Notes: generated by a model not told the origin, from the letters alone. Counted from the first letter of the stretch, positions 27,053-34,666 are shown. The stretch: 64,000 nt of DNA from Catellatospora coxensis (GCF_016862635.1 NZ_BONI01000035.1:1-64000); one strand, 5' to 3'. Translations and numbers: made by a program.

Positions 27053-28126
27053 TCAGCAGGTGGGCGGCGTGCCGCCGGAGCGCACCGTCGCCAGGGCGGC
27101 CAGCGCGTCGTCCAGCGTGGCCACCTTGGCCAGCGGCAGGCCGGGCAGCGCGTTCGCCTTGGCCTCCTCGCAGTTCGCCGCGGGGGTGAGGAAGACCTTG
27201 GCGCCGGCCGCCTTCGCCCCGTACAGCTTCTGCGGGATGCCGCCGATCGGCCCGACGTTGCCCTCGTCGTCGATGGTGCCGGTGCCCGCGATGACCTTGC
27301 CGCCGGTGAGGTCGTCCGGCGTCAGCTTGTCGATGATGCCGAGCGCGAACATCAGCCCGGCGCTCGGGCCGGCGATGTCGTCGAGCTTGATGTTCAGCGT
27401 GAACGGGTGCGGCTGGTCGGTCTTGACCTCGATGCCGACCCGCGGCGTGTCGTCCTCGGCCGAGGCCGGCTTGGTGGTCACCTCGACCGTGGTCGGGGCC
27501 TTGTCGCGGGTGACGCCGAGCTTGAGGGTGGAACCGGCGGGCTTGGCCTGGATCAGCTCCAGCAGCTTGCCGTTGGAGGTGACCGCGGTGCCGTCGACCG
27601 TGTCGATGACGTCGCCCGGCTTCAGCCTGCCGTCCGACGCCCCGCCCGCGACGACCTTCTCCACCGAGATGCGCACCGGATAGCCCAGCTCGCGCAGCGC
27701 CGCGGTCTCCGCGCTGGACTGCGAGTTCTTGAAGTCCTCCTGGCCCCGCTGGTCGATCTCCTCGCGGGTGGCCTCCGGCGGGTAGAGCAGCTCGTACGGC
27801 ACGACCGCCTCCTCGTCGGACCACCAGCCCCGGATCACCGAGACCAGGTCGGTGGACGACTGCACGTTGACGGTGACCAGCCGCAGCTGCCCGTCGGACT
27901 TCGAGACGGCGGGACCGCCGGTGATCGAGATGACCTCGTGGCAGCCCTCGCCGGCGCCGGGCGCGCCGGGCGTGCACAGCTCGCCCTTGTCGTCGACGGC
28001 GGTCAGCGTGTCCACGGTCGGGCCGGCGCTCTCCACGACGTACGGCACCCGCACCTGCCCGATGGCGATCAGCAGCAGCACGGCCAGGACCGCGCCCAGC
28101 ACCACAGTCAACCCGCGACGTCTCAT
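27053..28126 (-). CDS. PDZ domain, Lon-like (S16) membrane protease
   Basis: 357-aa protein like B. subtilis YlbL and M. tuberculosis Rv3194c. An N-terminal membrane helix (about 6-24) anchors an extracytoplasmic part with a PDZ domain (about 140-220; GRLKPGDVIDTVDGTAV) and a C-terminal Lon-type domain. The Ser-Lys dyad is intact: Ser255 in IAGPSAGLMFALG and Lys300 in GGIPQKLYGAKAAG. The ATG at 28126 is preferred over a GTG at 28204, which would leave almost no space for the divergent promoter. Likely role is quality control of membrane or secreted proteins. Confidence 0.92.
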   Translation of the reverse strand: MRRRGLTVVLGAVLAVLLLIAIGQVRVPYVVESAGPTVDTLTAVDDKGELCTPGAPGAGEGCHEVISITGGPAVSKSDGQLRLVTVNVQSSTDLVSVIRGWWSDEEAVVPYELLYPPEATREEIDQRGQEDFKNSQSSAETAALRELGYPVRISVEKVVAGGASDGRLKPGDVIDTVDGTAVTSNGKLLELIQAKPAGSTLKLGVTRDKAPTTVEVTTKPASAEDDTPRVGIEVKTDQPHPFTLNIKLDDIAGPSAGLMFALGIIDKLTPDDLTGGKVIAGTGTIDDEGNVGPIGGIPQKLYGAKAAGAKVFLTPAANCEEAKANALPGLPLAKVATLDDALAALATVRSGGTPPTC

Positions 28127-28234
28127 GGCGGCCAGCCTATCCGGGCGTCCCTCGCGTGCGCCGGACCCTGACTTGTCCCCGATCACGGGGAGGGTATGAG
28201 TCACTTCGGCTCAACTTCGCGTACGGTGGAGAGC

Positions 28235-29506
28235 GTGCCTGACACCCCGTTCGGGTTCGCCCTTCCTGGCGGCCAACCACCAGACCCCAACGACCCGCAG
28301 CAGATGCAGCAGTTCCTCGCCGGGCTGCAGCAGCTGATGGCGATGAGCTCCAGCGGCGGCGGCCCCGTCAACTGGGACCTCGCCCGGCAGGTCGCCACCA
28401 CCTCGCTCAACAGCGAGGGTGACCCGGCGGTCACCGCGGCCGACCGGGCCGCGGTCGACGAGGCTCTGCGCCTGGCCGACCTGTGGCTCGACCCGGCGAC
28501 CGCGCTGCCCAGCGGCGTGGTCACCACCGCCGCGTGGAACCGCAACGAGTGGATCTTCAACACGCTGGACGTCTGGCGCAAGCTGGCCGACCCCGTCGCC
28601 GACCGCATGGTCAACGCCATGGGCGACCTGGTCCCGCCGGAGGCCCGCGCCCAGCTCGGCCCGATGGCCGCGATGATCAGCAGCCTCGGCGGCGCGCTGT
28701 TCGGCGGCCAGTTCGGCACCGCGCTGGCCAAGCTCGCCGTCGAGGTGCTCTCGGCCGGCGACATCGGCCTGCCGCTCGGTCCCAGCGGCACCGCCGCCCT
28801 CGTGCCCGCCAACATCCGGGCGTACGGCGACGGCCTCGACATCGACGCCGGCGAGCTGCGCCTGTTCGTGGCCCTGCGGGAGACCGCCCACCAGCGGCTC
28901 TTCGGCCACGTGCCGTGGCTGCGCGGGCACGTGCTCAGCGCCGTCGAGGCGTACGCCAACGGCATCCGGGTCGACCGGGAGGCCATCGAGGAGGCGCTCG
29001 GCCGGGTCAACCCCGCCGACCCGGAGTCGATGGCCGAGCTGCAGCTCGAAGGCATCTTCACGCCCGACGACAGCCCGCAGCAGCAGGCCGCCCTGCGCCG
29101 CCTGGAGACCGTGCTCGCCCTGGTCGAAGGCTGGGTGACGCACGTGGTCGAGCAGTCCGCGGGCAGCCGACTGCCCAACGTCGTACGCCTCTCCGAGACG
29201 TTCCGCCGCCGCCGCGCGGCCGGTGGCCCGGCGGAGCAGACGTTCGCCGCGCTCGTCGGCCTGGAGCTGCGGCCCCGCCGACTGCGCGAGGCGGCGGCGC
29301 TGTGGGCGGCGCTCACCGAGCACCGCGGCGTGTCCGGCCGCGACGCGCTGTGGGAGCACCCCGACCTGCTGCCCGACGACGAGGACTTCGCCGACCCGGC
29401 CGCCTACGCGGCCGCCGCCGACACCACGGTCCTCGACCTCAGCGCCCTCGACGACCTCCCCAGCCACGACGAGGGCAACCCCGAGAACGGCCCCAAGCAG
29501 GACTGA
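28235..29506 (+). CDS. DUF2342 family zinc-dependent hydrolase
   Basis: 423-aa cytoplasmic protein resembling M. tuberculosis Rv3195. The N-terminus is Pro/Gln-rich (GGQPPDPNDPQQMQQFLAGLQQLM). The family's metal-site helix is seen as LFVALRETAHQRLFGHVPWLRGHV, with two histidines in place of a classical HExxH. Further family sequence is GWVTHVVEQSAGSRLPN. GTG start with GGTGGAG upstream; the longer ATG frame at 28196 overlaps the divergent promoter. The C-terminus is acidic. The family is annotated as peptidase or F420-associated, but activity is unproven. Confidence 0.88.
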   Translation: MPDTPFGFALPGGQPPDPNDPQQMQQFLAGLQQLMAMSSSGGGPVNWDLARQVATTSLNSEGDPAVTAADRAAVDEALRLADLWLDPATALPSGVVTTAAWNRNEWIFNTLDVWRKLADPVADRMVNAMGDLVPPEARAQLGPMAAMISSLGGALFGGQFGTALAKLAVEVLSAGDIGLPLGPSGTAALVPANIRAYGDGLDIDAGELRLFVALRETAHQRLFGHVPWLRGHVLSAVEAYANGIRVDREAIEEALGRVNPADPESMAELQLEGIFTPDDSPQQQAALRRLETVLALVEGWVTHVVEQSAGSRLPNVVRLSETFRRRRAAGGPAEQTFAALVGLELRPRRLREAAALWAALTEHRGVSGRDALWEHPDLLPDDEDFADPAAYAAAADTTVLDLSALDDLPSHDEGNPENGPKQD

Positions 29507-29538
29507 CCCGCACCCAGGATCTGACCCGCACCCAGGAT
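29503..29538 (+). repeat. Exact 18-bp tandem repeat spanning a stop codon
   Basis: CTGACCCGCACCCAGGAT occurs twice in a row (29503-29520, 29521-29538). The unit contains the DUF2342 stop codon, so a second in-frame TGA lies 18 bp on. Looks like a recent small duplication. Confidence 0.85.
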
Positions 29539-29572
29539 CGCCCCGCGCCCAGCCCACCGCACCCCGCTTTTC

Positions 29573-29639
29573 CATCGACGTTGGCCTATCACATCGAAAA
29601 TCCGTGTCCCGGAGTCGACGTGATAGGCCAACGTCGATG
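29573..29639. repeat. Perfect 20-bp inverted repeat, convergent gap
   Basis: CATCGACGTTGGCCTATCAC (29573-29592) is repeated exactly inverted at 29620-29639, around a 27-nt loop. It lies between the DUF2342 gene and the YgjP-like gene. It could act as a bidirectional terminator, but the long arm, large loop and non-GC-rich composition differ from the other terminators here and suggest a dispersed intergenic element. Confidence 0.8.
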
Positions 29640-29716
29640 ACGGGGCGGCTCGCCGCCGCGAGCCGCGTGACGCAATGGCGTGACGCGACGGTGTCGCGGG
29701 ACGGGGTGTGCGGTGG

Positions 29717-30244
29717 TTATTCGGCGCGGGCGTGTTCGGCGGCGGCGATGCCCTCGAGGTAGCCGCGGGCGCGCTCCGTGCGCGGGTAACGGCCGACCAG
29801 CGCCCAGAACCGGGCGTTGTGGCTCGGCACGATCAGGTGCACCAGCTCGTGGAGCAGCACGTAGTCCCCGACCCAGCCGGGCATCTCGCGTACCCGCTCC
29901 GACAGCCGGATGGTGCGGTCGGCGGGCGTGCAGGACCCCCAGCGGCCGTTCTGGTTCCCGACCCAGCGCACGGTCGCGGGCACCGCGACGGCGCCGAACT
30001 CGGGCAGGTAGCGGCAGGCGAGCTGGCGGGCCCGGGTCTCCAGGTCGGCGTCGCTGCGCTGGCTGCGCTGATCGCGGGCGGCGAGCCGGGCGAGCATCTT
30101 GCTCACCCATTCGCTCTCCTCGGCTCGGGAGAACTGGCTGGGGATGAGCACCACGACCCGCTCCCCCTCGCGGTAGGCGGACACCGTCCGCCGCCGGCGC
30201 TCACTGCGCCGGACCTCTACCACGGGTTTGCGTGCGGCGGCCAT
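29717..30244 (-). CDS. YgjP-like metallopeptidase
   Basis: 175-aa cytoplasmic protein of the YgjP/DUF45 gluzincin-like family. The zinc site is complete: HELVH at 132-136 and a third ligand His142 in IVPSHNARFWALV. Upstream lies the conserved RWGSCTPADRTIRLSERVREMP. The ATG at 30244 is chosen; a GTG at 30271 is possible. N-terminus is very basic. Some relatives sit with restriction systems, but no such partner is here. Confidence 0.88.
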   Translation of the reverse strand: MAAARKPVVEVRRSERRRRTVSAYREGERVVVLIPSQFSRAEESEWVSKMLARLAARDQRSQRSDADLETRARQLACRYLPEFGAVAVPATVRWVGNQNGRWGSCTPADRTIRLSERVREMPGWVGDYVLLHELVHLIVPSHNARFWALVGRYPRTERARGYLEGIAAAEHARAE

Positions 30245-30606
30245 TAGCGACCGGCGCAGACCAGGGGGCACCCGGGGGCAACCAGGGGGGTGTTACTCAC
30301 GGAAGGGACGCTAGCGGCCCGGTGCCAGGGGGGCGCAAGAGTCAATCTTGTGATCATCGCCAGATTTGCCAGGATAGGTCGCCTTCGCCAAGAAAATTCT
30401 TCTGGCCGTGACCCGCGCCACTGGCACGCATAAGGGACATTACTCAATGCACAGGCGTCTTTAAGAAAATGCCTCATTTTCTACAAGCGTGATGACTCCG
30501 GCGTGTCCCGCGTAACCTGACTACTCAGATCGATTCGGGCAGGCAGACTTCCACCGTCACAGCGCAAGCCGCCGGGACGAGTCACCGTGGATCATGAGGA
30601 GGAATC
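30245..30606. other. Divergent intergenic region, locally AT-rich
   Basis: This 362-bp gap between the YgjP-like and DUF5679 genes has no convincing gene. It is the most AT-rich stretch in this part, and holds two dyads: AAGAAAATTCTT (30390-30401) and AGAAAATG-CCT-CATTTTCT (30464-30482, perfect 8-bp arms). These may be regulator sites for one or both genes. Confidence 0.55.
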
Positions 30607-30762
30607 GTGGCCGAAGAGAAGTACAACGGCTACTGCGTGAAATGCAAGGAAAAGCGTGATTTCACCGGCAAGGTGGAGATCTCCAAGACTGGCATGCGGA
30701 TGGCCAAGGGGCCCTGCCCCGTCTGCGGTACGACCGTGAACCGCATTCTCGGCAAAGCCTGA
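30607..30762 (+). CDS. Small DUF5679 zinc-ribbon-like protein
   Basis: 51-aa protein starting at GTG with a very strong SD (GAGGAGGAA). It reads MAEEKYNGYCVKCKEKRDF and ends in CPVCGTTVNRILGKA, so two CxxC pairs can form a zinc ribbon. The family (DUF5679) is widespread in actinobacteria, single-copy and of unknown function; a nucleic-acid-binding or ribosome-linked role is a guess. Strong SD and a strong terminator right behind it suggest high expression from its own promoter. Confidence 0.9.
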   Translation: MAEEKYNGYCVKCKEKRDFTGKVEISKTGMRMAKGPCPVCGTTVNRILGKA

Positions 30763-30774
30763 GGGACAACGCGA

Positions 30775-30807
30775 GACAGGAGCCCGCAGACACTGCGGGC
30801 TCCTGTC
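30775..30807 (+). terminator. Intrinsic terminator of the DUF5679 gene
   Basis: Perfect 15-bp stem (GACAGGAGCCCGCAG with its complement) and a 3-nt loop ACA, followed by GCTTTTCC. Begins 12 bp after the stop codon. Confidence 0.9.
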
Positions 30808-30834
30808 GCTTTTCCGACAATCTTCCCCAAGATC

Positions 30835-30897
30835 TGTGGATAACCCAGGTCAGTGCTGTGGAAAACCTCTTGATCACCGGGGACGGGCTGTGGATAA
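30835..30897 (+). promoter_or_regulatory. Cluster of three DnaA boxes
   Basis: TGTGGATAA, the exact complement of the DnaA box TTATCCACA, occurs at 30835-30843 and 30889-30897. A one-mismatch copy, TGTGGAAAA, is at 30857-30865. All three have the same orientation within 63 bp, in the gap before the ThiF/TOMM-like gene. No other origin features (dnaA, dnaN, AT-rich unwinding element) are near, so this is not oriC. Confidence 0.75.
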
Positions 30898-30953
30898 CCA
30901 CGGCTGTACCCCAGCGGGCGCTGGCACCCTCGACGGCTGTGAGCCCCTCCCCG

Positions 30954-32033
30954 ATGTCTCGCCCGGCCCTGCTGCCGGGGCTGCGCCCGATGTGGCGCGA
31001 CCGGCACACCGTCCAGCTCGGCACGGATCCCGAGCACGCCGTGGTGCTGGAGCTGCCGCACCGGTCGGCGGCCCGGCTGCTGGACCTGCTCGACGGCTCC
31101 CGCACGGAGCGCGCGCTGCTGGCCGAGATGGCCCGGCTGGGCATGCGCTCCGCGGACGTGCACGACGTGCTGGCGGCCCTGACCGAGCGTGGCCTGGTCC
31201 TGCCGGCCCACGCGCTGATGCCCGCGGCGCTGCCCGCCGAGCATCGCGCCCGGCTCGCCGACGAGGCCGCCGCGCTCGCCCTGCGCCGCGCGGAGAGCGC
31301 CGGCACGCCCGCCCGGGTGCTCCAGCGGCGCGGCCGGGCACGGGTGATCGTCGCCGGGTCGGGCCCCACCGCGCGCCTGATCGCCACCGCCCTGCTGGAC
31401 GCGGGGGTGGGCAAGGTGGGCACGGTCGCCTCCCCCGGCGCGGCAGCGACGCTGCACGATCCGGCCGAGGCTGCCGCCGGGGACGATCCAGCGCGGCAGG
31501 CGGTCACCGGGGACGGCCTGGCCGGGCAGGCGGCCACCGGGGACGCGGCCGGACAGGCGGACCCGCGGGGCGGCTCGGCGCGCGGCGGCCGGGCGCACGC
31601 GGCCACCCTGCGGGCCACCGACGCCACGTTCCGCGTGCAGGTGGGGTATGCCGTGTCCACGCGTGGCACGCGCCGCAGGGTGCCGCACCTGGCGCTGACC
31701 GTACGCGACGGAGTGGCGGTGGTGGGGCCGCTCGTGCCCGCCTCCGGTGGCCCCTGCCTGCACTGCCTCGATCTGCACCGCACCGACCGCGACCCGTCCT
31801 GGCCGCGGCTGGCGGCCCAGCTCGCCCAGGCGCCGGGCGGGGCCGACCCGTGCTCGGCGGCGACCCGCCTCACGGCCGCCGGCTTCGCGGCCGCCGAGGT
31901 GCTCGCCCACCTGGACGGGGGTGCGCCGAGTACGGTCGGCACGACCGTGGAGATCAACGGCGGGCTGCCCTGGCGACGGCGCTCCTGGTCGCCCCACCCC
32001 GCCTGCGACTGCACCCGGCGGCGGCGTGGCTGA
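30954..32033 (+). CDS. ThiF/TOMM-like leader-binding domain protein
   Basis: About 359 aa. The N-terminal part (about 1-90: LRPMWRDRHTVQLGTDPEHAVVLE...LTERGLVLP) looks like the winged-helix leader-peptide-binding region of TOMM/cyclodehydratase proteins. A degenerate Rossmann segment follows (RVIVAGSGPTARLIATALLDAG), then a low-complexity Ala/Asp/Gly stretch, and finally CLHCLDLHRTDRDPSWP and HPACDCT, which resemble the E1-like zinc Cys set. ATG 30954 is chosen; GTG 30939 and GTG 30858 are in-frame alternatives, the last of which would put a DnaA box in the coding sequence. No precursor peptide or YcaO gene lies nearby, so it is probably a repurposed stand-alone member. Actinobacteria keep it beside aarF. 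Confidence 0.78.
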   Translation: MSRPALLPGLRPMWRDRHTVQLGTDPEHAVVLELPHRSAARLLDLLDGSRTERALLAEMARLGMRSADVHDVLAALTERGLVLPAHALMPAALPAEHRARLADEAAALALRRAESAGTPARVLQRRGRARVIVAGSGPTARLIATALLDAGVGKVGTVASPGAAATLHDPAEAAAGDDPARQAVTGDGLAGQAATGDAAGQADPRGGSARGGRAHAATLRATDATFRVQVGYAVSTRGTRRRVPHLALTVRDGVAVVGPLVPASGGPCLHCLDLHRTDRDPSWPRLAAQLAQAPGGADPCSAATRLTAAGFAAAEVLAHLDGGAPSTVGTTVEINGGLPWRRRSWSPHPACDCTRRRRG

Positions 32034-32098
32034 CATCTCCACAAGCTCTTCACCGGCCGGAACCGGCCGAAATCCGCGTGGTCGGCAACAATGGCACG

Positions 32099-33433
32099 GT
32101 GACCGACATCCCGCGCCGGGCCGTCTCCCGGACCGCCAAGCTGGCTTCTCTCCCTCTCGGCTTCGCCGGGCGGACCGTGCTCGGCTTCGGCAAGCGGGTG
32201 ACCGGCCTCGCCTCCGACGTGATCTCCGCGGAGATCCAGGAGCGTACGGCTGAGCAGCTGTTCAGCGTGCTGGGTCAGCTCAAGGGCGGCGCCATGAAGC
32301 TCGGCCAGGCGCTGAGCGTGTTCGAGGCGGCACTGCCCGACGCCCTGGCCGAGCCCTACCGCGACGCGCTGACCAAGCTCCAGGAGGCGGCCCCGCCGCT
32401 GCCCGCGGCCACCGTGCACAAGGTGCTGGCGGAGCAGCTGGGCAGCGACTGGCGGGCGCTGTTCCGCGAGTTCGACGACACGCCCGCGGCCGCGGCCAGC
32501 ATCGGCCAGGTGCACCGGGCCGAGTGGAAGGTGCCGCGCAAGCGCACCGGCGTCCCGGTCGCCGTGAAGATCCAGTACCCGGGGGCGGGCGACGCGCTGA
32601 TCGCGGACCTGGCGCAGCTGTCCCGGCTGGCCGGTCTGTTCAAGGTGATCCAGCCCGGTCTGGACGTCAAACCGCTGGTCACCGAGCTGCGCGCGCGGGT
32701 CGTCGAGGAGCTGGACTACGAACTGGAGGCGGCCAGCCAGCGCGCCTTCGCGGCGGCGTACGCGGGGGACGAGGAGATCCTGGTGCCGCAGGTGCTGGCC
32801 GCCGCGCCGCGGGTGCTGGTCACCGAGTGGGTCGAGGGCATCCCATTGTCGAAGATCATCGGCAGTGGCACGGTGGCCCAGCGCGATCGGGCCGGTGCGC
32901 TCATGGCCACCCTGCACTTCTCCGCCCCCGAGCGGGCCGGGCTGCTGCACGCCGACCCGCACCCGGGCAACTACCGGCTGCTGCCCGACGACCGGCTCGC
33001 CGTCATCGACTTCGGCGCGGTCGCGCGCCTGCCCCAGGGCCTGCCCGAGCCGGTGGGCCGGATCACCCGGCTCGCCCTGGCCGGGCGCGCCGACGAGGTG
33101 CTCAAGGGGCTGCAGGGCGAGGGTTTCGTACGTGCCAACGCCGACATCGACGCGCAGGCGGTGCTGGACTACGTGCGGCCGATGCTGGAGCCGCTGGCCG
33201 CCGAGGAGTTCCGCTTCACCCGGGCCTGGCTGCGCGAGGAGGCGGCCCGGCTGGCCAGCCCGCGCAGCCCGGCATACCAGCTGGGACGGCAGCTGAACCT
33301 GCCGCCGTCGTACCTGATGATCCACCGGGTGACGCTGGGCTCGATCGGTGTGCTGTGCCAGCTGGAGGCCAAGGCGCCGTACCGCGCCATCCTGGAGCGC
33401 TGGCTCCCCGGGTTCGCCGAACCGACCGACTGA
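32099..33433 (+). CDS. AarF/UbiB (ABC1) family atypical kinase
   Basis: 444-aa protein like M. tuberculosis Rv3197. ABC1 signatures are present: KxGQ-type KLGQALSVFE and the Ala-rich nucleotide loop AAAASIGQVHRA, the lysine in VAVKIQYPG, and the catalytic/metal segments LLHADPHPGNYRLL and LAVIDFGAVARL. UbiB relatives act in quinone or lipid homeostasis. GTG at 32099 gives the usual N-terminus VTDIPRRAVSRTAKLASLPLGF; a GTG at 32078 is in frame. It follows the ThiF-like gene by 65 bp on the same strand and ends at a strong terminator. Confidence 0.93.
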   Translation: MTDIPRRAVSRTAKLASLPLGFAGRTVLGFGKRVTGLASDVISAEIQERTAEQLFSVLGQLKGGAMKLGQALSVFEAALPDALAEPYRDALTKLQEAAPPLPAATVHKVLAEQLGSDWRALFREFDDTPAAAASIGQVHRAEWKVPRKRTGVPVAVKIQYPGAGDALIADLAQLSRLAGLFKVIQPGLDVKPLVTELRARVVEELDYELEAASQRAFAAAYAGDEEILVPQVLAAAPRVLVTEWVEGIPLSKIIGSGTVAQRDRAGALMATLHFSAPERAGLLHADPHPGNYRLLPDDRLAVIDFGAVARLPQGLPEPVGRITRLALAGRADEVLKGLQGEGFVRANADIDAQAVLDYVRPMLEPLAAEEFRFTRAWLREEAARLASPRSPAYQLGRQLNLPPSYLMIHRVTLGSIGVLCQLEAKAPYRAILERWLPGFAEPTD

Positions 33434-33451
33434 GCTGTGGAAGGCACGCGA

Positions 33452-33492
33452 AAGACGGATGCCCGCCGGCTTCGCCGGCGGGCATCCGTCTT
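33452..33492. terminator. 19-bp stem bidirectional terminator
   Basis: AAGACGGATGCCCGCCGGC (33452-33470) pairs perfectly with 33474-33492 around loop TTC. It ends the aarF transcript on the plus strand and, with stop codon at 33499, the small gene below whiB7 on the minus strand. Confidence 0.92.
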
Positions 33493-33498
33493 GATCAC

Positions 33499-33654
33499 TT
33501 ATCGCTGCGACAGCTCACGTGCACGCCGGCGTGCGGCGATCGTGATCTGGCGGGCGGAACGGGAAGCCTCAGAGGGGATGTTCTGAGGCTCAAGCATTCG
33601 GGCCCGACTCATGACTTCGTGGATCATATAGATGTCGCTGATTCCGTTTCTCAT
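33499..33654 (-). CDS. Small basic protein downstream of whiB7
   Basis: 51-aa ORF beginning MRNGISDIYMIHEVMSRARM and ending in ARRRARELSQR. The SD GGAGAG lies 6-7 nt before the ATG. It has a hydrophobic-acidic N-terminal half and an Arg-rich C-terminal half (ITIAARRRARELSQR), like a small nucleic-acid-binding or regulatory peptide. It begins 67 bp after the whiB7 stop with no terminator between, and a strong hairpin follows, so co-transcription with whiB7 is likely. Not a family I recognise. Good SD and sensible gene limits support it being real. Confidence 0.75.
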   Translation of the reverse strand: MRNGISDIYMIHEVMSRARMLEPQNIPSEASRSARQITIAARRRARELSQR

Positions 33655-33721
33655 TGCTTCTCTCCGTTGCGCTGGTAGTGACTTAGCCGGCAGGCGGCTG
33701 GATTGGGTGTTGCGGAGTTGC

Positions 33722-34081
33722 TCAGGCTGCGAGACGGACGGACTCGCGAGCGGTGACCGCGGCGACACGCGCCTCGGTCTCGGCCACCAGGGCCGCCTCG
33801 CGAGCGAGGTCGTCCTTACGCGGACGGCCACGCGGACGCTTGCGCGCCACGACCGCACCACGCTCGAAGATCTCGCCGCCCCAGACGCCCCAGGGCTCCT
33901 CGCGCTCCAGCGCCCCGGAGAGGCACTCGGCCTTGAGCGGGCACTCGCCGCAAAGCGACTTCGCCAGCTCAAGCTCCGCAGGAGCGTCGGAGAACCAGAG
34001 GTCCGGGTCGAACTTCCGGCAGGGCAGCTCCGCACCCAGCTCGACGGTGAAGTCGAGAACTGGGGCCAACGCCAGACTCAT
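33722..34081 (-). CDS. whiB7: WhiB7 transcriptional regulator
   Basis: 119-aa iron-sulfur transcription factor that works with the primary sigma factor to induce intrinsic antibiotic resistance. The four cluster cysteines are Cys21, Cys44, Cys47 and Cys53 (CGECPLKAEC). GVWGG follows (65-69), and an AT-hook RGRPR (84-88) distinguishes WhiB7 from other Wbl proteins. Position beside uvrD2 and aarF also matches mycobacterial whiB7. SD AAGGAAGG precedes the ATG at a rather long spacing. Upstream are an intrinsic terminator, a 123-aa ORF and a WhiB7-like promoter, so attenuation control is likely. Confidence 0.95.
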   Translation of the reverse strand: MSLALAPVLDFTVELGAELPCRKFDPDLWFSDAPAELELAKSLCGECPLKAECLSGALEREEPWGVWGGEIFERGAVVARKRPRGRPRKDDLAREAALVAETEARVAAVTARESVRLAA

Positions 34082-34145
34082 CTTCCGGTCACCTTCCTTT
34101 CATCTCGATCTCGTGGATCGCTTTCCATGGGGGTGGAAATAACTA

Positions 34146-34180
34146 AGGCCGCGGATCCCGGTGTACGGGTTCCGCGGCCT
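34146..34180 (-). terminator. Candidate whiB7 attenuator
   Basis: 15-bp stem with one mismatch (34146-34160 with 34166-34180), loop 5 nt, followed on the minus strand by TTAGTTATTTCC, a U-rich tail absent on the other strand. It starts 23 nt after the leader ORF stop and ends 65 bp before whiB7. whiB7/wblC leaders in other actinobacteria carry such terminators that are bypassed when ribosomes stall. Confidence 0.75.
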
Positions 34181-34202
34181 CGAGGTGAGCCGGTGGTCTG
34201 GT

Positions 34203-34574
34203 TTAGACCTTTGGTTTACCTCGAGGTGGGAGCCCGCTGAATCCATCGAGCTTCATGCCCGAGGACTCCTGGTTCCGGTAGGCCAGAGTGGTGCTGATGG
34301 TGCTGGTGGTGCTCTTCGGCTTGGCGGCGCCCACGGGGGCCACCTTGATCGGGTTCGGGTTCCAGGCCAGCTGTCGCAGGACCGGCAGCTGTGCCACCGG
34401 CAGGCCGGTGACGGTCGCCAGGCCCAGTGCGCCCACTGCGCCACGCGTGGCGTGGCCGGCGGGTGCCAGTTGCGAGGACGCAGCCAAGGCGATCGGAGCG
34501 ACGGCAACCGACGTAGCGCAGGCAGCGGCGAGCGCCGGCACAACAGCGTTCGGGGTGATGAACGTGATCTCCAT
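34203..34574 (-). CDS. 123-aa leader ORF upstream of whiB7
   Basis: Begins MEITFITPNAVVPALAAACA with a strong SD (AGGAGG, about 8 nt upstream). The N-terminal third is hydrophobic and Ala-rich, the rest is polar with Pro/Lys/Thr (NPNPIKVAPVGAAKPKSTTS) and ends GLPPRGKPKV. No known family. It lies wholly between the WhiB7-like promoter and the terminator hairpin before whiB7. Either it is an independent small gene or it is an unusually long version of the whiB7 upstream ORF whose translation senses ribosome inhibition. The placement of its stop 23 nt before the hairpin favours the second, but this is inference. Confidence 0.7.
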   Translation of the reverse strand: MEITFITPNAVVPALAAACATSVAVAPIALAASSQLAPAGHATRGAVGALGLATVTGLPVAQLPVLRQLAWNPNPIKVAPVGAAKPKSTTSTISTTLAYRNQESSGMKLDGFSGLPPRGKPKV

Positions 34575-34666
34575 GGGACTCGCCTCCTCTACTTGCCCTA
34601 GTCGTTGCAGTACGTGAATCACCACCCAGGAGCAGCACGGATGCGCGCTCTTGGAGGTGTGACCGA

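Noticed and set aside
30835-30897. Chromosomal replication origin
   Set aside because: Three DnaA boxes only, with no dnaA/dnaN genes, no larger array and no AT-rich unwinding region beside them.
30954-32033. RiPP (TOMM) biosynthetic cluster
   Set aside because: No YcaO, dehydrogenase, precursor peptide or dedicated transporter nearby; the M16 pair is 10 kb away and separately explained.
33499-34035. 178-aa minus-strand frame overlapping whiB7
   Set aside because: Its first two-thirds is whiB7 out of frame; only the last 51 residues, from ATG 33654, are taken as a real gene.
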